DNA from: Paucilactobacillus vaccinostercus DSM 20634
GTDB taxonomy: Bacteria; Bacillota; Bacilli; Lactobacillales; Lactobacillaceae
DNA: 64,000 nt
Assembly: GCF_001436295.1 (NCBI RefSeq)
Contig: NZ_AYYY01000025.1
Span: forward strand, 62,001-126,000
Direction of reading: 5' to 3'
Below are positions 17,791-26,864 of the stretch, piece by piece (the stretch's first letter is position 1; each line of letters opens with the position of its first letter). Made by a program: the position numbers and the translations under genes. Under the pieces are notes generated by a model. It did not search any database. It was not told where the DNA came from and saw nothing but the letters and a program-made list of their open reading frames with translations.

Positions 17791-18900
17791 CTAAAACTTA
17801 ATCTCATAACAAAAGTCGGTTTTCTTATAATAATCCAACTCAATAAAGTCGGTTGGTTTCACATTTCCGGCTGGCTTTGTAAAATATGCCAACCCGTTAC
17901 TCTCTAACATTCGATAAACAAACTGTGAGCAAAACATAATATTCGGTCGCAGCGAGCGTTTAACCACTAATCCCACAATGTTGTAGGCACTCCCATCGTG
18001 ATTAATTTGCTCGATCTGGTCAATCATATGTTTCTTTTGTTCGCGGGTAACCGGCAAACGATACACCAGTACCGACGCATCATCTTTCTTATGAAAGGCT
18101 TCCACTATTTCCGGATTGAGTCCCGGTGGATACACATTATTCCCACCGTTGTAACTAATAATTGTCTTTAATTCGCGGTCAAAGCTCAGTGAAGTGTGAT
18201 TGTACTGCTTTTGCGTAAACAACGAAATAATTTCGCTGGCATCACTGCCAGTGTTTGAGATGACGATATAGATGTATGGATCTGTCAACGCATCCTTCGC
18301 GGCATCAAAATAAGCATCTGTCAACGTCCCGTTATTAACGTATCTAATCGAACTATGACGCTTCATATCAATAAAAATTGTTTTCAATTTATCAATTGCT
18401 AACGTTTTTCGGACATGTTCGGCCTCTTCCATCGAATGATGGATTGCTTCCCGGTTATGTTTAAGTTGCTCAAAACTTAAAGCGGTGAGTTCACTGATAG
18501 ACGGCAAGTACGAGTCGGCATCCTTATGAATAATCACAATCCGTTCAACTGCCAATGGCAACAAGATCATTACCGTAGAAAAAAGACGACTAACAAACAA
18601 TGTTCCCCAAAAGAAATGATGACCAAACGTCACCTGAGCACAAAATAAAATTTCAAGAATTAAAACCATTGTGTACGTGCTCATCAACGTCAATTTAATT
18701 TGAAATTTAAACTGACTTAACCACGCCCGAAAGATCATGACCATGGCAGTATACGCGTAGGTCAAAATAAAAATCGGTAACGTTCCAAAGAATAAGATCC
18801 CAGCCAGTAAAAAACACTCTACGGTGTTCATCAGTCGGCGATCTGCAATTAAATCACGCATGTTAAACTCATTTCTATTTAATTTTTCGCACCGATCCAT
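17791..18900 (-). CDS. membrane protein with YiiX/NlpC-P60-like papain-fold domain
   Basis: A protein of up to 369 residues. Four hydrophobic segments lie between about residues 22 and 130, then a helical linker, then a soluble domain. This domain contains YNHTSLSFD (about 236-244) and FCSQFVYRML (about 326-335). The His-before-Cys order with a CSxxVY motif fits permuted papain-like proteins of the YiiX/YaeF type, which are predicted amidases or lipid-modifying hydrolases. No good ribosome binding site precedes ATG 18900; an ATG at 18861 is an alternative. It is monocistronic with its own terminator. A link to the exopolysaccharide genes next to it is only positional. Confidence 0.55.
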   Translation of the reverse strand: MDRCEKLNRNEFNMRDLIADRRLMNTVECFLLAGILFFGTLPIFILTYAYTAMVMIFRAWLSQFKFQIKLTLMSTYTMVLILEILFCAQVTFGHHFFWGTLFVSRLFSTVMILLPLAVERIVIIHKDADSYLPSISELTALSFEQLKHNREAIHHSMEEAEHVRKTLAIDKLKTIFIDMKRHSSIRYVNNGTLTDAYFDAAKDALTDPYIYIVISNTGSDASEIISLFTQKQYNHTSLSFDRELKTIISYNGGNNVYPPGLNPEIVEAFHKKDDASVLVYRLPVTREQKKHMIDQIEQINHDGSAYNIVGLVVKRSLRPNIMFCSQFVYRMLESNGLAYFTKPAGNVKPTDFIELDYYKKTDFCYEIKF

Positions 18901-18940
18901 CGTACACTAAACTGCGCAATGACGCAAATTAGTTTTAGGT

Positions 18941-18986
18941 AAAAAAAAACACTTTGCATTTCTGCAAAGTGCCTCTCGTAAACGAG
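18941..18986 (-). terminator. terminator of the rplM-rpsI operon
   Basis: CACTTTGCA (18950-18958) pairs with TGCAAAGTG (18963-18971) around a four-base loop, and nine T follow on the minus strand. A second small hairpin, TCTCGT/ACGAGA, lies just before it (18974-18987). Confidence 0.9.
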
Positions 18987-18995
18987 AATATAAGA

Positions 18996-19388
18996 TTAAC
19001 GTTTTGAGAATTGTGAAGCTTTACGAGCCTTTTTAAGACCTGGCTTCTTACGTTCCTTCATACGAGCGTCACGAGTCAAGAGACCGGCACGCTTCAAAGG
19101 TCCGCGGAAATCTGGGTCAACGTTGAGCAATGCACGGGCGATACCGTGACGAGTTGCGCCAGCTTGACCAGAGAAACCACCACCACGAACGTTAACTAAA
19201 ACGTCGTAGTTTCCTTTTGTTTCTGTAGCGTCGAATGGTTGTAATACCACTTCACGCAAGTTAGCAAATGGGATATATTCAGTAATATCCTTGCCGTTCA
19301 TAGTAATTTTACCTGTACCGGGTACTAAACGTACACGTGCAGTTGAGTTCTTACGACGACCTGTGCCGCTATATTGTACTTGAGCCAA
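18996..19388 (-). CDS. rpsI: 30S ribosomal protein S9
   Basis: S9 of 130 residues with the usual [14 protein letters not shown] start and the conserved C-terminal SKR tail, which reaches the P-site tRNA in the ribosome. It lies 13 bases after rplM in the standard rplM-rpsI pair and ends before a strong terminator. Nothing unusual is visible. Confidence 0.98.
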   Translation of the reverse strand: MAQVQYSGTGRRKNSTARVRLVPGTGKITMNGKDITEYIPFANLREVVLQPFDATETKGNYDVLVNVRGGGFSGQAGATRHGIARALLNVDPDFRGPLKRAGLLTRDARMKERKKPGLKKARKASQFSKR

Positions 19389-19401
19389 TTCAGTTTCCTC
19401 C

Positions 19402-19845
19402 CTAAATTAAGTTTGTAATGTCTAATACTTCTGGTTTTTGGGCTTCATGCTTGTGATTTGCATCAGCATAAACATGCAACTTCAATCCTTGCTTACGACC
19501 AAGGGTGTTATGAGGAAGCATTCCCTTAACAGACGTTTCGATCAGCTTTTCAGGGTTATTGGCACGTAAATCACCGGCAGTCTTTTGCTTCAAACCACCT
19601 GGATGGTTTGAGTGGTGATAATAAATCTTACCACTAGCCTTGTTACCAGTTAATTTAACCTGTGTTGCGTTAATCACAATCACATTGTCACCCGTATCCA
19701 CATTAGGGGTGTATGTTGGCTTGTTCTTACCGCGCAGGATCGAAGCAACAACTGTTGATAAACGACCAAGTGCAATATCAGTGGCATCAACGATGTACCA
19801 TTTTTGTTCAACTTCACCTGGTTTAGCTAAGTATGTCGATTTCAA
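19402..19845 (-). CDS. rplM: 50S ribosomal protein L13
   Basis: L13, an early-assembling large-subunit protein; contains [14 protein letters not shown] and [11 protein letters not shown]. The frame is open from a TTG at 19860, but that codon overlaps the GGAGG element. The TTG at 19845, eight bases after GGAGG, gives 147 residues, the usual family length, starting [10 protein letters not shown]. It has its own promoter and a structured leader, and is followed by rpsI. Confidence 0.97.
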   Translation of the reverse strand: MKSTYLAKPGEVEQKWYIVDATDIALGRLSTVVASILRGKNKPTYTPNVDTGDNVIVINATQVKLTGNKASGKIYYHHSNHPGGLKQKTAGDLRANNPEKLIETSVKGMLPHNTLGRKQGLKLHVYADANHKHEAQKPEVLDITNLI

Positions 19846-19922
19846 TGTAAAATCCTCCAATTTCTTGTCTTCTTCAACTAATTAATAAGCTTCCGGGGCT
19901 ATTAAGCGGTTAAAGAATACCA
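19846..19922 (-). ncRNA. L13 leader-like 5' UTR of rplM
   Basis: The transcript between the promoter and rplM contains AACCGCTTAATAGCCCCGGAAGC, broken here as AACCGCTTAATA then GCCCCGGAAGC. As I remember it, this resembles the firmicute L13 leader, an autoregulatory site bound by L13. Arms TTAATA and TATTAA (19882-19905) form a hairpin presenting the GC-rich loop. Confidence 0.55.
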
Positions 19923-19928
19923 ATGATT

Positions 19929-19957
19929 AGTCTACTTTATTTTTAGTGATTCGTCAA
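19929..19957 (-). promoter_or_regulatory. promoter of rplM-rpsI
   Basis: On the minus strand TTGACG (19952-19957) and TAGACT (19929-19934) are separated by 17 bases, just downstream of truA. This gives rplM-rpsI transcription independent of the ECF-truA genes. Confidence 0.7.
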
Positions 19958-19963
19958 TGATTT

Positions 19964-20719
19964 TTAGTCATTATAACTGACATCAACTAGATATAATCCA
20001 GCTGCTGGTGCCGTTCCGCGAGCTTGGTTTCGATCCTTAGCAGCCAAGACCCGTGGAATATCATCAATGGGACGTTGGTTACTACCAATTTCCAATAACA
20101 ATGCGACCATGATCCGTACCTGGTTATACAAAAAGCCATTACCGGAAAACTCGAATAGAATTTCTTGATCATGCTCATCTCGCCAAACCCGCGCATCGAA
20201 AATAGTCCGTACCTTGCTCTTCGTTTGGCTACCAGCAGCGACAAAGCTAGTAAAATCATGCTCACCAACTAAATCTTGGCATGCTTGCTGCATCCGTGCA
20301 ACATCAAGTGGGTATTTAAAATGCGCGGTATAATTTCGCTTGAACGGATCCACAAATTCTCCCTGCGATACACGGTAGCGGTATCGCTTATGATGGGCAT
20401 TATACCGGGCATGAAATTCAGAACTGACTTGCTGCGCATCCTTAACTAAAATATCAAGCGGTAAAATACTATTCAGCGCCCGCCGTAACGAGTCTCCCGG
20501 AATATCAAACGGTAGATCAAAATGGGCCACCTGCGCTAGCGCATGAACCCCAGCATCTGTGCGTCCAGACCCGTATACGCCCAATGGTGGCGTCGGTTTT
20601 TTAGCAATTTTATTGACCGCAATTTGCAGTGTTTGCTCAACGGTTCGTTCATGCGGTTGAACTTGAAATCCCGCAAAATTAGTTCCGTCATACGCAAACG
20701 TAATTTTATAACGATACAT
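19964..20719 (-). CDS. truA: tRNA pseudouridine(38-40) synthase
   Basis: TruA converts U38, U39 and U40 in tRNA anticodon arms to pseudouridine. The 251 residues include the catalytic motif GSGRTDAGVHA, with nucleophile Asp55, and the N-terminal YDGTNFAGFQ. It lies 14 bases after ecfT and is the last gene of the ecfA1-ecfA2-ecfT-truA string, a common lactobacillus arrangement. Confidence 0.97.
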   Translation of the reverse strand: MYRYKITFAYDGTNFAGFQVQPHERTVEQTLQIAVNKIAKKPTPPLGVYGSGRTDAGVHALAQVAHFDLPFDIPGDSLRRALNSILPLDILVKDAQQVSSEFHARYNAHHKRYRYRVSQGEFVDPFKRNYTAHFKYPLDVARMQQACQDLVGEHDFTSFVAAGSQTKSKVRTIFDARVWRDEHDQEILFEFSGNGFLYNQVRIMVALLLEIGSNQRPIDDIPRVLAAKDRNQARGTAPAAGLYLVDVSYND

Positions 20720-20733
20720 ACGTGTTTAAACTC

Positions 20734-21537
20734 CTATGCTAAATATCTTAATTCAAATAAAATCAGCGTAACGCCCAGCATGACGACGCACGCCACGGTA
20801 TCCGCACGATGCCAGTGTAGTAGTCGATATTTGCTGCGTCCCTCACCACCACTGTAGCCACGTGCTTCCATTGCCGTTGCGAGGTCCTCAGCCCGGTTAA
20901 AGGCACTAATAAAAAGCGGAATTAGAATCGGTATCAATGATCGAACCCGCTTGATTAGGCTCCCGGTACCAAAATTAACTCCTCTGGCACGTTGCGCATT
21001 CATAATTTTTTGACTCTCATCCATTAAGGTTGGAACAAATCGTAAGGCGATCGACAGCATTAACGCCAGTTCGTATACGGGGACCTTCAGCTTGGCCAGT
21101 GGCTTAAGGAGTGCCTCAACCGCATCGGCAATCATTAATGGTTGCGTGGTCAATGTCAGCACCGTGGACATACAAATAATCAATAGAAATCGACAAAAAA
21201 TATAAACACCGTTAACTAGACCAAATTGCGTCACCGATAAAATTCCCCACGCCCAGTACACATGTCCACCACTACTAAAAAAGATTTGGAGGATTACCGT
21301 AAACAAAATAATCCAAACGAGTGGGCGGATACCGTCCCAGAAAAATTTTAGTGGTACTTTAGTTGATAAGATCACCCCTAAGGTAAAGGCCGCCAACCAA
21401 GCATAAGTCTGCCAACTATTAGCCATGAAGATGATCACAATAAAGTACAGGCTTAACACAAGTTTAGCCCGGGGATCAAGACGATGAATAAGTGAATTAG
21501 TCGGGACAAACCGACCAAATAAGACCTTTGAAAACAT
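20734..21537 (-). CDS. ecfT: ECF transporter transmembrane subunit EcfT
   Basis: The scaffold membrane protein of group II energy-coupling factor transporters, which links the two ATPases to interchangeable vitamin-binding S subunits. The 267 residues have LDPRAKL near the N-terminus, about five or six membrane helices, and the two coupling-helix Ala-Arg-Gly motifs (AQRARG and MEARGYSGG). ATG overlaps the ecfA2 stop as TAATG, so translation is coupled. No S-subunit gene is in the window, as expected for the shared module. Confidence 0.95.
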   Translation of the reverse strand: MFSKVLFGRFVPTNSLIHRLDPRAKLVLSLYFIVIIFMANSWQTYAWLAAFTLGVILSTKVPLKFFWDGIRPLVWIILFTVILQIFFSSGGHVYWAWGILSVTQFGLVNGVYIFCRFLLIICMSTVLTLTTQPLMIADAVEALLKPLAKLKVPVYELALMLSIALRFVPTLMDESQKIMNAQRARGVNFGTGSLIKRVRSLIPILIPLFISAFNRAEDLATAMEARGYSGGEGRSKYRLLHWHRADTVACVVMLGVTLILFELRYLA

Positions 21538-22409
21538 TATTGCGTCCTACTTTCTAGTTGTCGCTTAATCTGCACTGCAAGCTGCTCAAGCGTCAATGGA
21601 TACGGATTGAATGTGAACCCGCCCCGTTCCAATTCGTGCGCCATTTGCGTCGTTTTGGGCACCGTTAAGTGATTATCCTTTAACCACTGCGGATTGGCAA
21701 AGATTTGGGCCGGTTCCGCAACCTTCACCAGCTGGCCACCATTCATCACTGCAATTTGGTCGGCATACTGGGCCGCATCTTCCATCTGGTGAGTCACCAA
21801 AATAACTGTCACGTGTTGATCCACGTGCAATCGCTCGAATAACTGCATCGTTTCCCGCTGTCCGCGTGGATCCAAACCAGCTGTGGGTTCATCTAAGATC
21901 AGTATTGACGGTTTCATCGCGAGCACGCCCGCAATTGCAACCCGCCGCATCTGACCACCGGAGAGTTCAAATGGTGAACGCTCCGCCAGGTCAGCATCGA
22001 GCCCGACAAGCTGCATCGCTTCACGAGCTAGTGCAAAGGCTTCTTCTTCGGATTTCCCAAAGTTCTGTGGTCCGAACGCAATATCTTTAAGAACCGTTTC
22101 TTCGAATAATTGAGCTTCTGGAAACTGGAAAACAATCCCAATTTGGCTTCTAATTCGGCCCAATTGGGCATTGCTACTGGTAGCACTTATCACATTCTCA
22201 TCCACACGAATCGATCCGCTAGTCGGAAGCAGTAACCCATCTAACAACTGAATAATTGTTGATTTGCCACTCCCCGTGTGACCGACAATCGCCGTATACG
22301 AATTTTCAGGAATCTCGAGATTAATATGATCTAAGGCCTTAACCGCAAACGGAGTATTAGGTTGGTATGTAAATGCTACTTGCTTGAATTCAATTTTTGG
22401 CAAAGCCAT
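21537..22409 (-). CDS. ecfA2: ECF transporter ATPase EcfA2
   Basis: ABC ATPase subunit of the ECF module. Walker A is GHTGSGKST, the signature is LSGGQMRR, Walker B is ILILDEP, and the switch His is in VTHQ. The 290 residues include the C-terminal extension typical of EcfA subunits. Its start lies 34 bases inside the end of ecfA1, with AGGTGG in front. Confidence 0.95.
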   Translation of the reverse strand: MALPKIEFKQVAFTYQPNTPFAVKALDHINLEIPENSYTAIVGHTGSGKSTIIQLLDGLLLPTSGSIRVDENVISATSSNAQLGRIRSQIGIVFQFPEAQLFEETVLKDIAFGPQNFGKSEEEAFALAREAMQLVGLDADLAERSPFELSGGQMRRVAIAGVLAMKPSILILDEPTAGLDPRGQRETMQLFERLHVDQHVTVILVTHQMEDAAQYADQIAVMNGGQLVKVAEPAQIFANPQWLKDNHLTVPKTTQMAHELERGGFTFNPYPLTLEQLAVQIKRQLESRTQ

Positions 22410-23215
22410 TTCACCACCTGATCATTAGTCATATACTGCTGCGGCACGTCAATATGTAACAAGTTTAATTGATTCAACAAACGCTCAGCATACGGTAATT
22501 CCAGTCCGCGGTCAACTAAATCTGTGCCGTTAGTCAACACCTGCTCAGGTGTCCCAGCGGCAACTAATTCACCGTCATCAATGAGTAAGATTCGATCAGC
22601 AAATGCTGTTTCATCAATATCATGGGTGATTGTCAGGACTGTAAAATCATATGTCTGCTTAAGTTCACGCATCAGCTGCATAATTTCTTGTCGCCCTTCA
22701 GGATCTAGCATACTTGTCGCTTCATCAAGAATGACAATCTCTGGACGCATGGCGATCACTCCGGCAAGTGCCACCCGCTGCTTTTGACCACCTGATAGTC
22801 CAGCAGGTTCACGATCGGCAAAAGCTTCCATGTGAACAAGATGTAAAGCTTCATCAACTTTAGCAACCATTTCATCATGTGAAACGTGTCGATTTTCAAG
22901 GCCAAATGCTACATCATCTGCAACCGTCGCTCCCACAAATTGGTTATCTGGATTTTGAAAGACAAATCCGATTTTCTCCCTAATTTTCCAAACCGTATCC
23001 TCCGCGAGCGCAGTGCCATCAATTTCAATGGCGCCACTAGTTAACTTAAGTAGGCCATCAATTGCTTTGGCCATTGTACTTTTACCACTACCATTGTGAC
23101 CAACAATTGAAACCCACTCCCCGCGTTCAACGTCAAACGTGATATTTTTCAGCACCAGGTGCTCATCATCAGAATAGGAATAAACGGCATCCTGGACCGT
23201 GATCATTTTATGCAT
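22376..23215 (-). CDS. ecfA1: ECF transporter ATPase EcfA1
   Basis: First ATPase of the ECF module: Walker A GHNGSGKST, signature LSGGQKQRVAL, Walker B IVILDEATSMLD, 279 residues. ATG at 23215 is eight bases after GGAG; the internal Met at 23206 is too far from it. It pairs with EcfA2 and EcfT to energise uptake of vitamins such as riboflavin, folate or biotin through separate S subunits. Confidence 0.95.
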   Translation of the reverse strand: MHKMITVQDAVYSYSDDEHLVLKNITFDVERGEWVSIVGHNGSGKSTMAKAIDGLLKLTSGAIEIDGTALAEDTVWKIREKIGFVFQNPDNQFVGATVADDVAFGLENRHVSHDEMVAKVDEALHLVHMEAFADREPAGLSGGQKQRVALAGVIAMRPEIVILDEATSMLDPEGRQEIMQLMRELKQTYDFTVLTITHDIDETAFADRILLIDDGELVAAGTPEQVLTNGTDLVDRGLELPYAERLLNQLNLLHIDVPQQYMTNDQVVKWLCQKLNSSK

Positions 23216-23249
23216 TTACGCCACTCCAAAGTTATTTTAAACTCCAATC

Positions 23250-23258
23250 ATCATACCA
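23250..23258 (-). promoter_or_regulatory. candidate extended -10 promoter for the ECF operon
   Basis: TGGTATGAT on the minus strand fits an extended -10 element about 35 bases before ecfA1. No clear -35 is present. Confidence 0.4.
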
Positions 23259-23276
23259 TTCAACGATACCAAAAAC

Positions 23277-23331
23277 ACAAAAAAAGCGCAAAAAAAATCA
23301 CTTACAACTGAGGCGCTCGGGTTTTACCCCG
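23277..23331 (-). terminator. weak terminator-like structure after rplQ
   Basis: The rplQ-ecfA1 gap has AGCGC (23285-23289) pairing with GCGCT (23313-23317) around a long loop, with T runs inside and after it on the minus strand. A small CGGG/CCCG hairpin lies just upstream. The stem is short, so termination may be partial. Confidence 0.35.
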
Positions 23332-23423
23332 CATTCAAGCTAGACTAGGATTTCTCCACCATCATAACGCTCTATACCATCAATCATAGTGATTCTTTAT
23401 TACGCTTTATTATTTAGATGTTG

Positions 23424-23804
23424 TTAGACGAATTCAAGGACAACCATCTGTGCAGCATCGCCGCGACGAGGCATTGTCTTCAAAATACGAGTATATCCAC
23501 CATTACGATCAGCATACTTAGGTGCTAATTCTTCAAACAAGTTTTGAAGAGCAGATTGTACACGTACATCGTCGCCGTCTTCTTTAACATCCGCAACAAC
23601 ATTACGAAGAAATGATGCAGCTTGGCGACGGGCATGTAAATCACCGCGCTTGCCAAGAGTAATCATTTGGTCAGCAGTCTTGCGAACTTCTTTAGCGCGA
23701 GCTTCAGTAGTTTCAATACGACCATTAACAATCAAGTTAGTAGTTAAATCGCGTAATAAAGCTTTACGTTGTGAGCTTGTGCGTCCTAATTTACGGTAAC
23801 TCAT
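23424..23804 (-). CDS. rplQ: 50S ribosomal protein L17
   Basis: L17 of 126 residues beginning [20 protein letters not shown] and ending in LEFV, all standard. It follows rpoA by 27 bases and is the last gene of the alpha operon. The preceding RBS is strong (AGGAGG). Confidence 0.98.
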   Translation of the reverse strand: MSYRKLGRTSSQRKALLRDLTTNLIVNGRIETTEARAKEVRKTADQMITLGKRGDLHARRQAASFLRNVVADVKEDGDDVRVQSALQNLFEELAPKYADRNGGYTRILKTMPRRGDAAQMVVLEFV

Positions 23805-23831
23805 GAACAGGTTTCCTCCTTTGTGAGAGTG

Positions 23832-24776
23832 TTAGTCTTCTTGACGAAGTGACAATCCTAAATCGGCTAGTTTAACCTTAACCTCTTCGAGTGACTTACG
23901 ACCAAGGTTACGAACCTTCATCATGTCGGCTTCCGAACGGTCGGTTAACTCTTGAACGGTATTAATTCCGGCGCGCTTGAGGCAATTGTATGAACGAACT
24001 GAAAGGTCCAATTCTTCAATTGTCATTTCTAACATTTTTTCTTTATGAGTCTCTTCTTTTTCGACCATAATTTCAGCATTCTTAGCAGTGTCGGTTAAAT
24101 CAACAAACATTGCTAAATGCTCTGTCAGAATTTTGGCAGCTAAACTAATTGACTCACTTGGCGTGATTGATCCATCAGACCAAACATCCAAAGTCAACTT
24201 GTCGTAATCATTACGTTGCCCTACACGTGCGTTTTCAACCGTATAGTTCACGCGTTCGATCGGGGTATAGATGGAATCAATCGGTAAAACACCAATTGGA
24301 AGATCATCCATACGTGCTTTGTTATCATCAGCTGAAACGTAGCCACGACCAGTGTTAGCAGTCATCTGGATATGCAACTCAGCACCATCAGCAACTGTTG
24401 CGATATGCAGTTCTGGATTTAGAACCTCAACATCACCGTCAGCTTCGATGTCACCAGCAGTCACAGCAGCAGGCCCCTTAACATCAATTTCCAAAGTCTT
24501 GTCTTCCTCAGAGTCGATCTTAAGAGAAATTTGCTTCATGTTTAGAATGATTTGAGTAACGTCTTCAGTGACACCCTCAACCGTTGAAAACTCATGCAAA
24601 ACACCATCAATTTGGATACTTGTGATGGCTGCTCCAGGAAGAGACGCCAGTAAAATCCGACGCAACGAATTACCAAGCGTTGTTCCATAACCGCGCTCGA
24701 GTGGTTCTACGACAAACTTGCCATAGTTATTACTTTCATCAACTTTGTGAATGTTAGGTTTCTCAAATTCGATCAT
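23832..24776 (-). CDS. rpoA: DNA-directed RNA polymerase subunit alpha
   Basis: The alpha subunit starts polymerase assembly (N-terminal domain, about 1-230) and contacts DNA and activators (C-terminal domain, about 250-314). [20 protein letters not shown] is the dimerisation/assembly region. [19 protein letters not shown] and [11 protein letters not shown] belong to the C-terminal helix-hairpin-helix part. The 314 residues are normal. The 87 bases before it hold AT-rich repeats TATTAA/TTAATA of unknown meaning. Confidence 0.98.
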   Translation of the reverse strand: MIEFEKPNIHKVDESNNYGKFVVEPLERGYGTTLGNSLRRILLASLPGAAITSIQIDGVLHEFSTVEGVTEDVTQIILNMKQISLKIDSEEDKTLEIDVKGPAAVTAGDIEADGDVEVLNPELHIATVADGAELHIQMTANTGRGYVSADDNKARMDDLPIGVLPIDSIYTPIERVNYTVENARVGQRNDYDKLTLDVWSDGSITPSESISLAAKILTEHLAMFVDLTDTAKNAEIMVEKEETHKEKMLEMTIEELDLSVRSYNCLKRAGINTVQELTDRSEADMMKVRNLGRKSLEEVKVKLADLGLSLRQED

Positions 24777-24863
24777 TCTTATCTTTTACCCCTTTCAAAA
24801 CGTGGTTCGCTATTAATATAAAATACATTAATATGAAGAAAACTCCACGAAAATGTAGCTGAA

Positions 24864-25253
24864 TTAAACACGACGACGCTTTGGAGGACGAGAACCATTA
24901 TGTGGCACTGGTGTCACATCACGAATTGCGCTCACTTCAAGACCAGTAGTTTGAAGTGCACGGATAGCAGCTTCACGACCGGAACCTGGACCCTTAACAG
25001 CAACTTCGACAGTCTTCATACCGTGTTCCATTGATGCCTTGGCAGCAGCTTCTGAAGCCATTTGGGCGGCAAATGGAGTAGACTTACGACTACCCTTGAA
25101 GCCTAATGAGCCAGCAGATGACCAGGCAACTGCATTACCTTGTAAATCAGTAATCATAACAAGCGTGTTGTTGAATGTTGAATGGATGTGAGCCACACCG
25201 GCTTCAATATTCTTTTTGACACGACGCTTACGAGTTCCTTTTTTTGTAGCCAA
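24864..25253 (-). CDS. rpsK: 30S ribosomal protein S11
   Basis: S11 of 129 residues with the conserved [23 protein letters not shown] and C-terminal PPKRRRV. It helps form the platform near the Shine-Dalgarno site. Located 22 bases after rpsM, as in other firmicutes. Confidence 0.98.
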   Translation of the reverse strand: MATKKGTRKRRVKKNIEAGVAHIHSTFNNTLVMITDLQGNAVAWSSAGSLGFKGSRKSTPFAAQMASEAAAKASMEHGMKTVEVAVKGPGSGREAAIRALQTTGLEVSAIRDVTPVPHNGSRPPKRRRV

Positions 25254-25275
25254 ATTATTACCCTCCTTTATCTAA

Positions 25276-25641
25276 TTATTTTTTTCTTCCTGCAATTGAA
25301 ACAGCCTTACCCTTACGAGTACGAGCGTTGTTCTTCGTATGTTGACCACGAACTGGTAAACCACGACGATGACGCATACCACGATAAGAACCGATTTCTT
25401 GAAGACGCTTGATGTTCAGTGAAGTTTCGCGACGTAAGTCACCTTCAACCTTAAGTTGATCAACTTCAGCACGGATCTTGTCTTCTTGATCAGGTGTTAA
25501 ATCACGAACACGGACATCTTCTGAGACGCCGGCGTTTGCGAGGATCTTGTGAGCTGTAGTGTCACCGATCCCGAAAATATAAGTTAAGCCGATTACAATT
25601 CGTTTGTCACGAGGTAAATCGACACCTGCAAAACGAGCCAT
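25276..25641 (-). CDS. rpsM: 30S ribosomal protein S13
   Basis: S13 of 121 residues: [13 protein letters not shown] start, YIFGIG, and the basic [14 protein letters not shown] tail that contacts tRNA and the inter-subunit bridge. Follows rpmJ in the usual order. Confidence 0.98.
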   Translation of the reverse strand: MARFAGVDLPRDKRIVIGLTYIFGIGDTTAHKILANAGVSEDVRVRDLTPDQEDKIRAEVDQLKVEGDLRRETSLNIKRLQEIGSYRGMRHRRGLPVRGQHTKNNARTRKGKAVSIAGRKK

Positions 25642-25672
25642 TGATTAGTGCACCTCCATTTCAGTTAAAAAA

Positions 25673-25792
25673 TTATTTTCCTTGACGTTGTTTGTGCTTA
25701 GGGTTTGCAGAGCAAATCACCATAACACGTCCATTACGTTTGATCACTTTGCAGTGTTCGCACATGGGCTTTACTGATGGTCTTACTTTCAT
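25673..25792 (-). CDS. rpmJ: 50S ribosomal protein L36 (zinc type)
   Basis: A 39-residue protein starting [16 protein letters not shown] and ending RQGK. The zinc ligands Cys11, Cys14, Cys27 and His33 are all present, so this is the zinc-binding (C+) form. It lies between infA and rpsM, as expected, with AGGAGG before the ATG. Confidence 0.97.
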   Translation of the reverse strand: MKVRPSVKPMCEHCKVIKRNGRVMVICSANPKHKQRQGK

Positions 25793-25832
25793 TATGAATA
25801 TCCTCCTAGAAAGTCATAATCCAATTAGATAA

Positions 25833-26051
25833 CTACTTAAAGCGGAAAGTGATACGACCCTTGGTCAAATCATATGGTGACATTTCGACCTGAACACGAT
25901 CCCCAGGCAAGATTTTGATGTAGTGCATCCGAATCTTCCCTGAAACATGTGCCAAAATCTCATGACCATTTTCAAGTTCTACTTTAAACATTGCATTCGG
26001 TAAAGTTTCGGTAACCTTACCTTCAATTTCGATCACATCGTCTTTTGCCAC
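25833..26051 (-). CDS. infA: translation initiation factor IF-1
   Basis: IF-1 is a 72-residue OB-fold protein that blocks the A site during initiation. The [13 protein letters not shown] start and [14 protein letters not shown] end are canonical. The 139-base gap before it holds two hairpins that could affect its expression. Confidence 0.98.
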   Translation of the reverse strand: MAKDDVIEIEGKVTETLPNAMFKVELENGHEILAHVSGKIRMHYIKILPGDRVQVEMSPYDLTKGRITFRFK

Positions 26052-26085
26052 GAAAGCTTCCTCCTAGTTCCACAAATTCGACGTA

Positions 26086-26162
26086 AAAATGGCAGACTGA
26101 ACTAAGCTGCCTTAACTTTTGCCGCTAAACCTAGAGTAGTTTACCACAGGTTTAACGGCAAA
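26086..26162 (-). promoter_or_regulatory. two hairpins between adk and infA
   Basis: Reading the transcript, a 15-base stem TTTGCCGTTAAACCT / AGGTTTAGCGGCAAA (26148-26162 with 26118-26132) is intact through one G-U pair that would be a C-A mismatch on the other strand, so the RNA form is the minus transcript. It is followed by GGCAG / CTGCC (26107-26111 with 26091-26095) and then ATTTTT, a short intrinsic-terminator shape upstream of infA. I infer attenuation or an RNA-processing site. Confidence 0.55.
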
Positions 26163-26190
26163 GCAAGGTAACAGTTATTATCTTCCCTTT

Positions 26191-26850
<660 letters not shown>

Positions 26851-26864
26851 TTACCAATTCCTCC

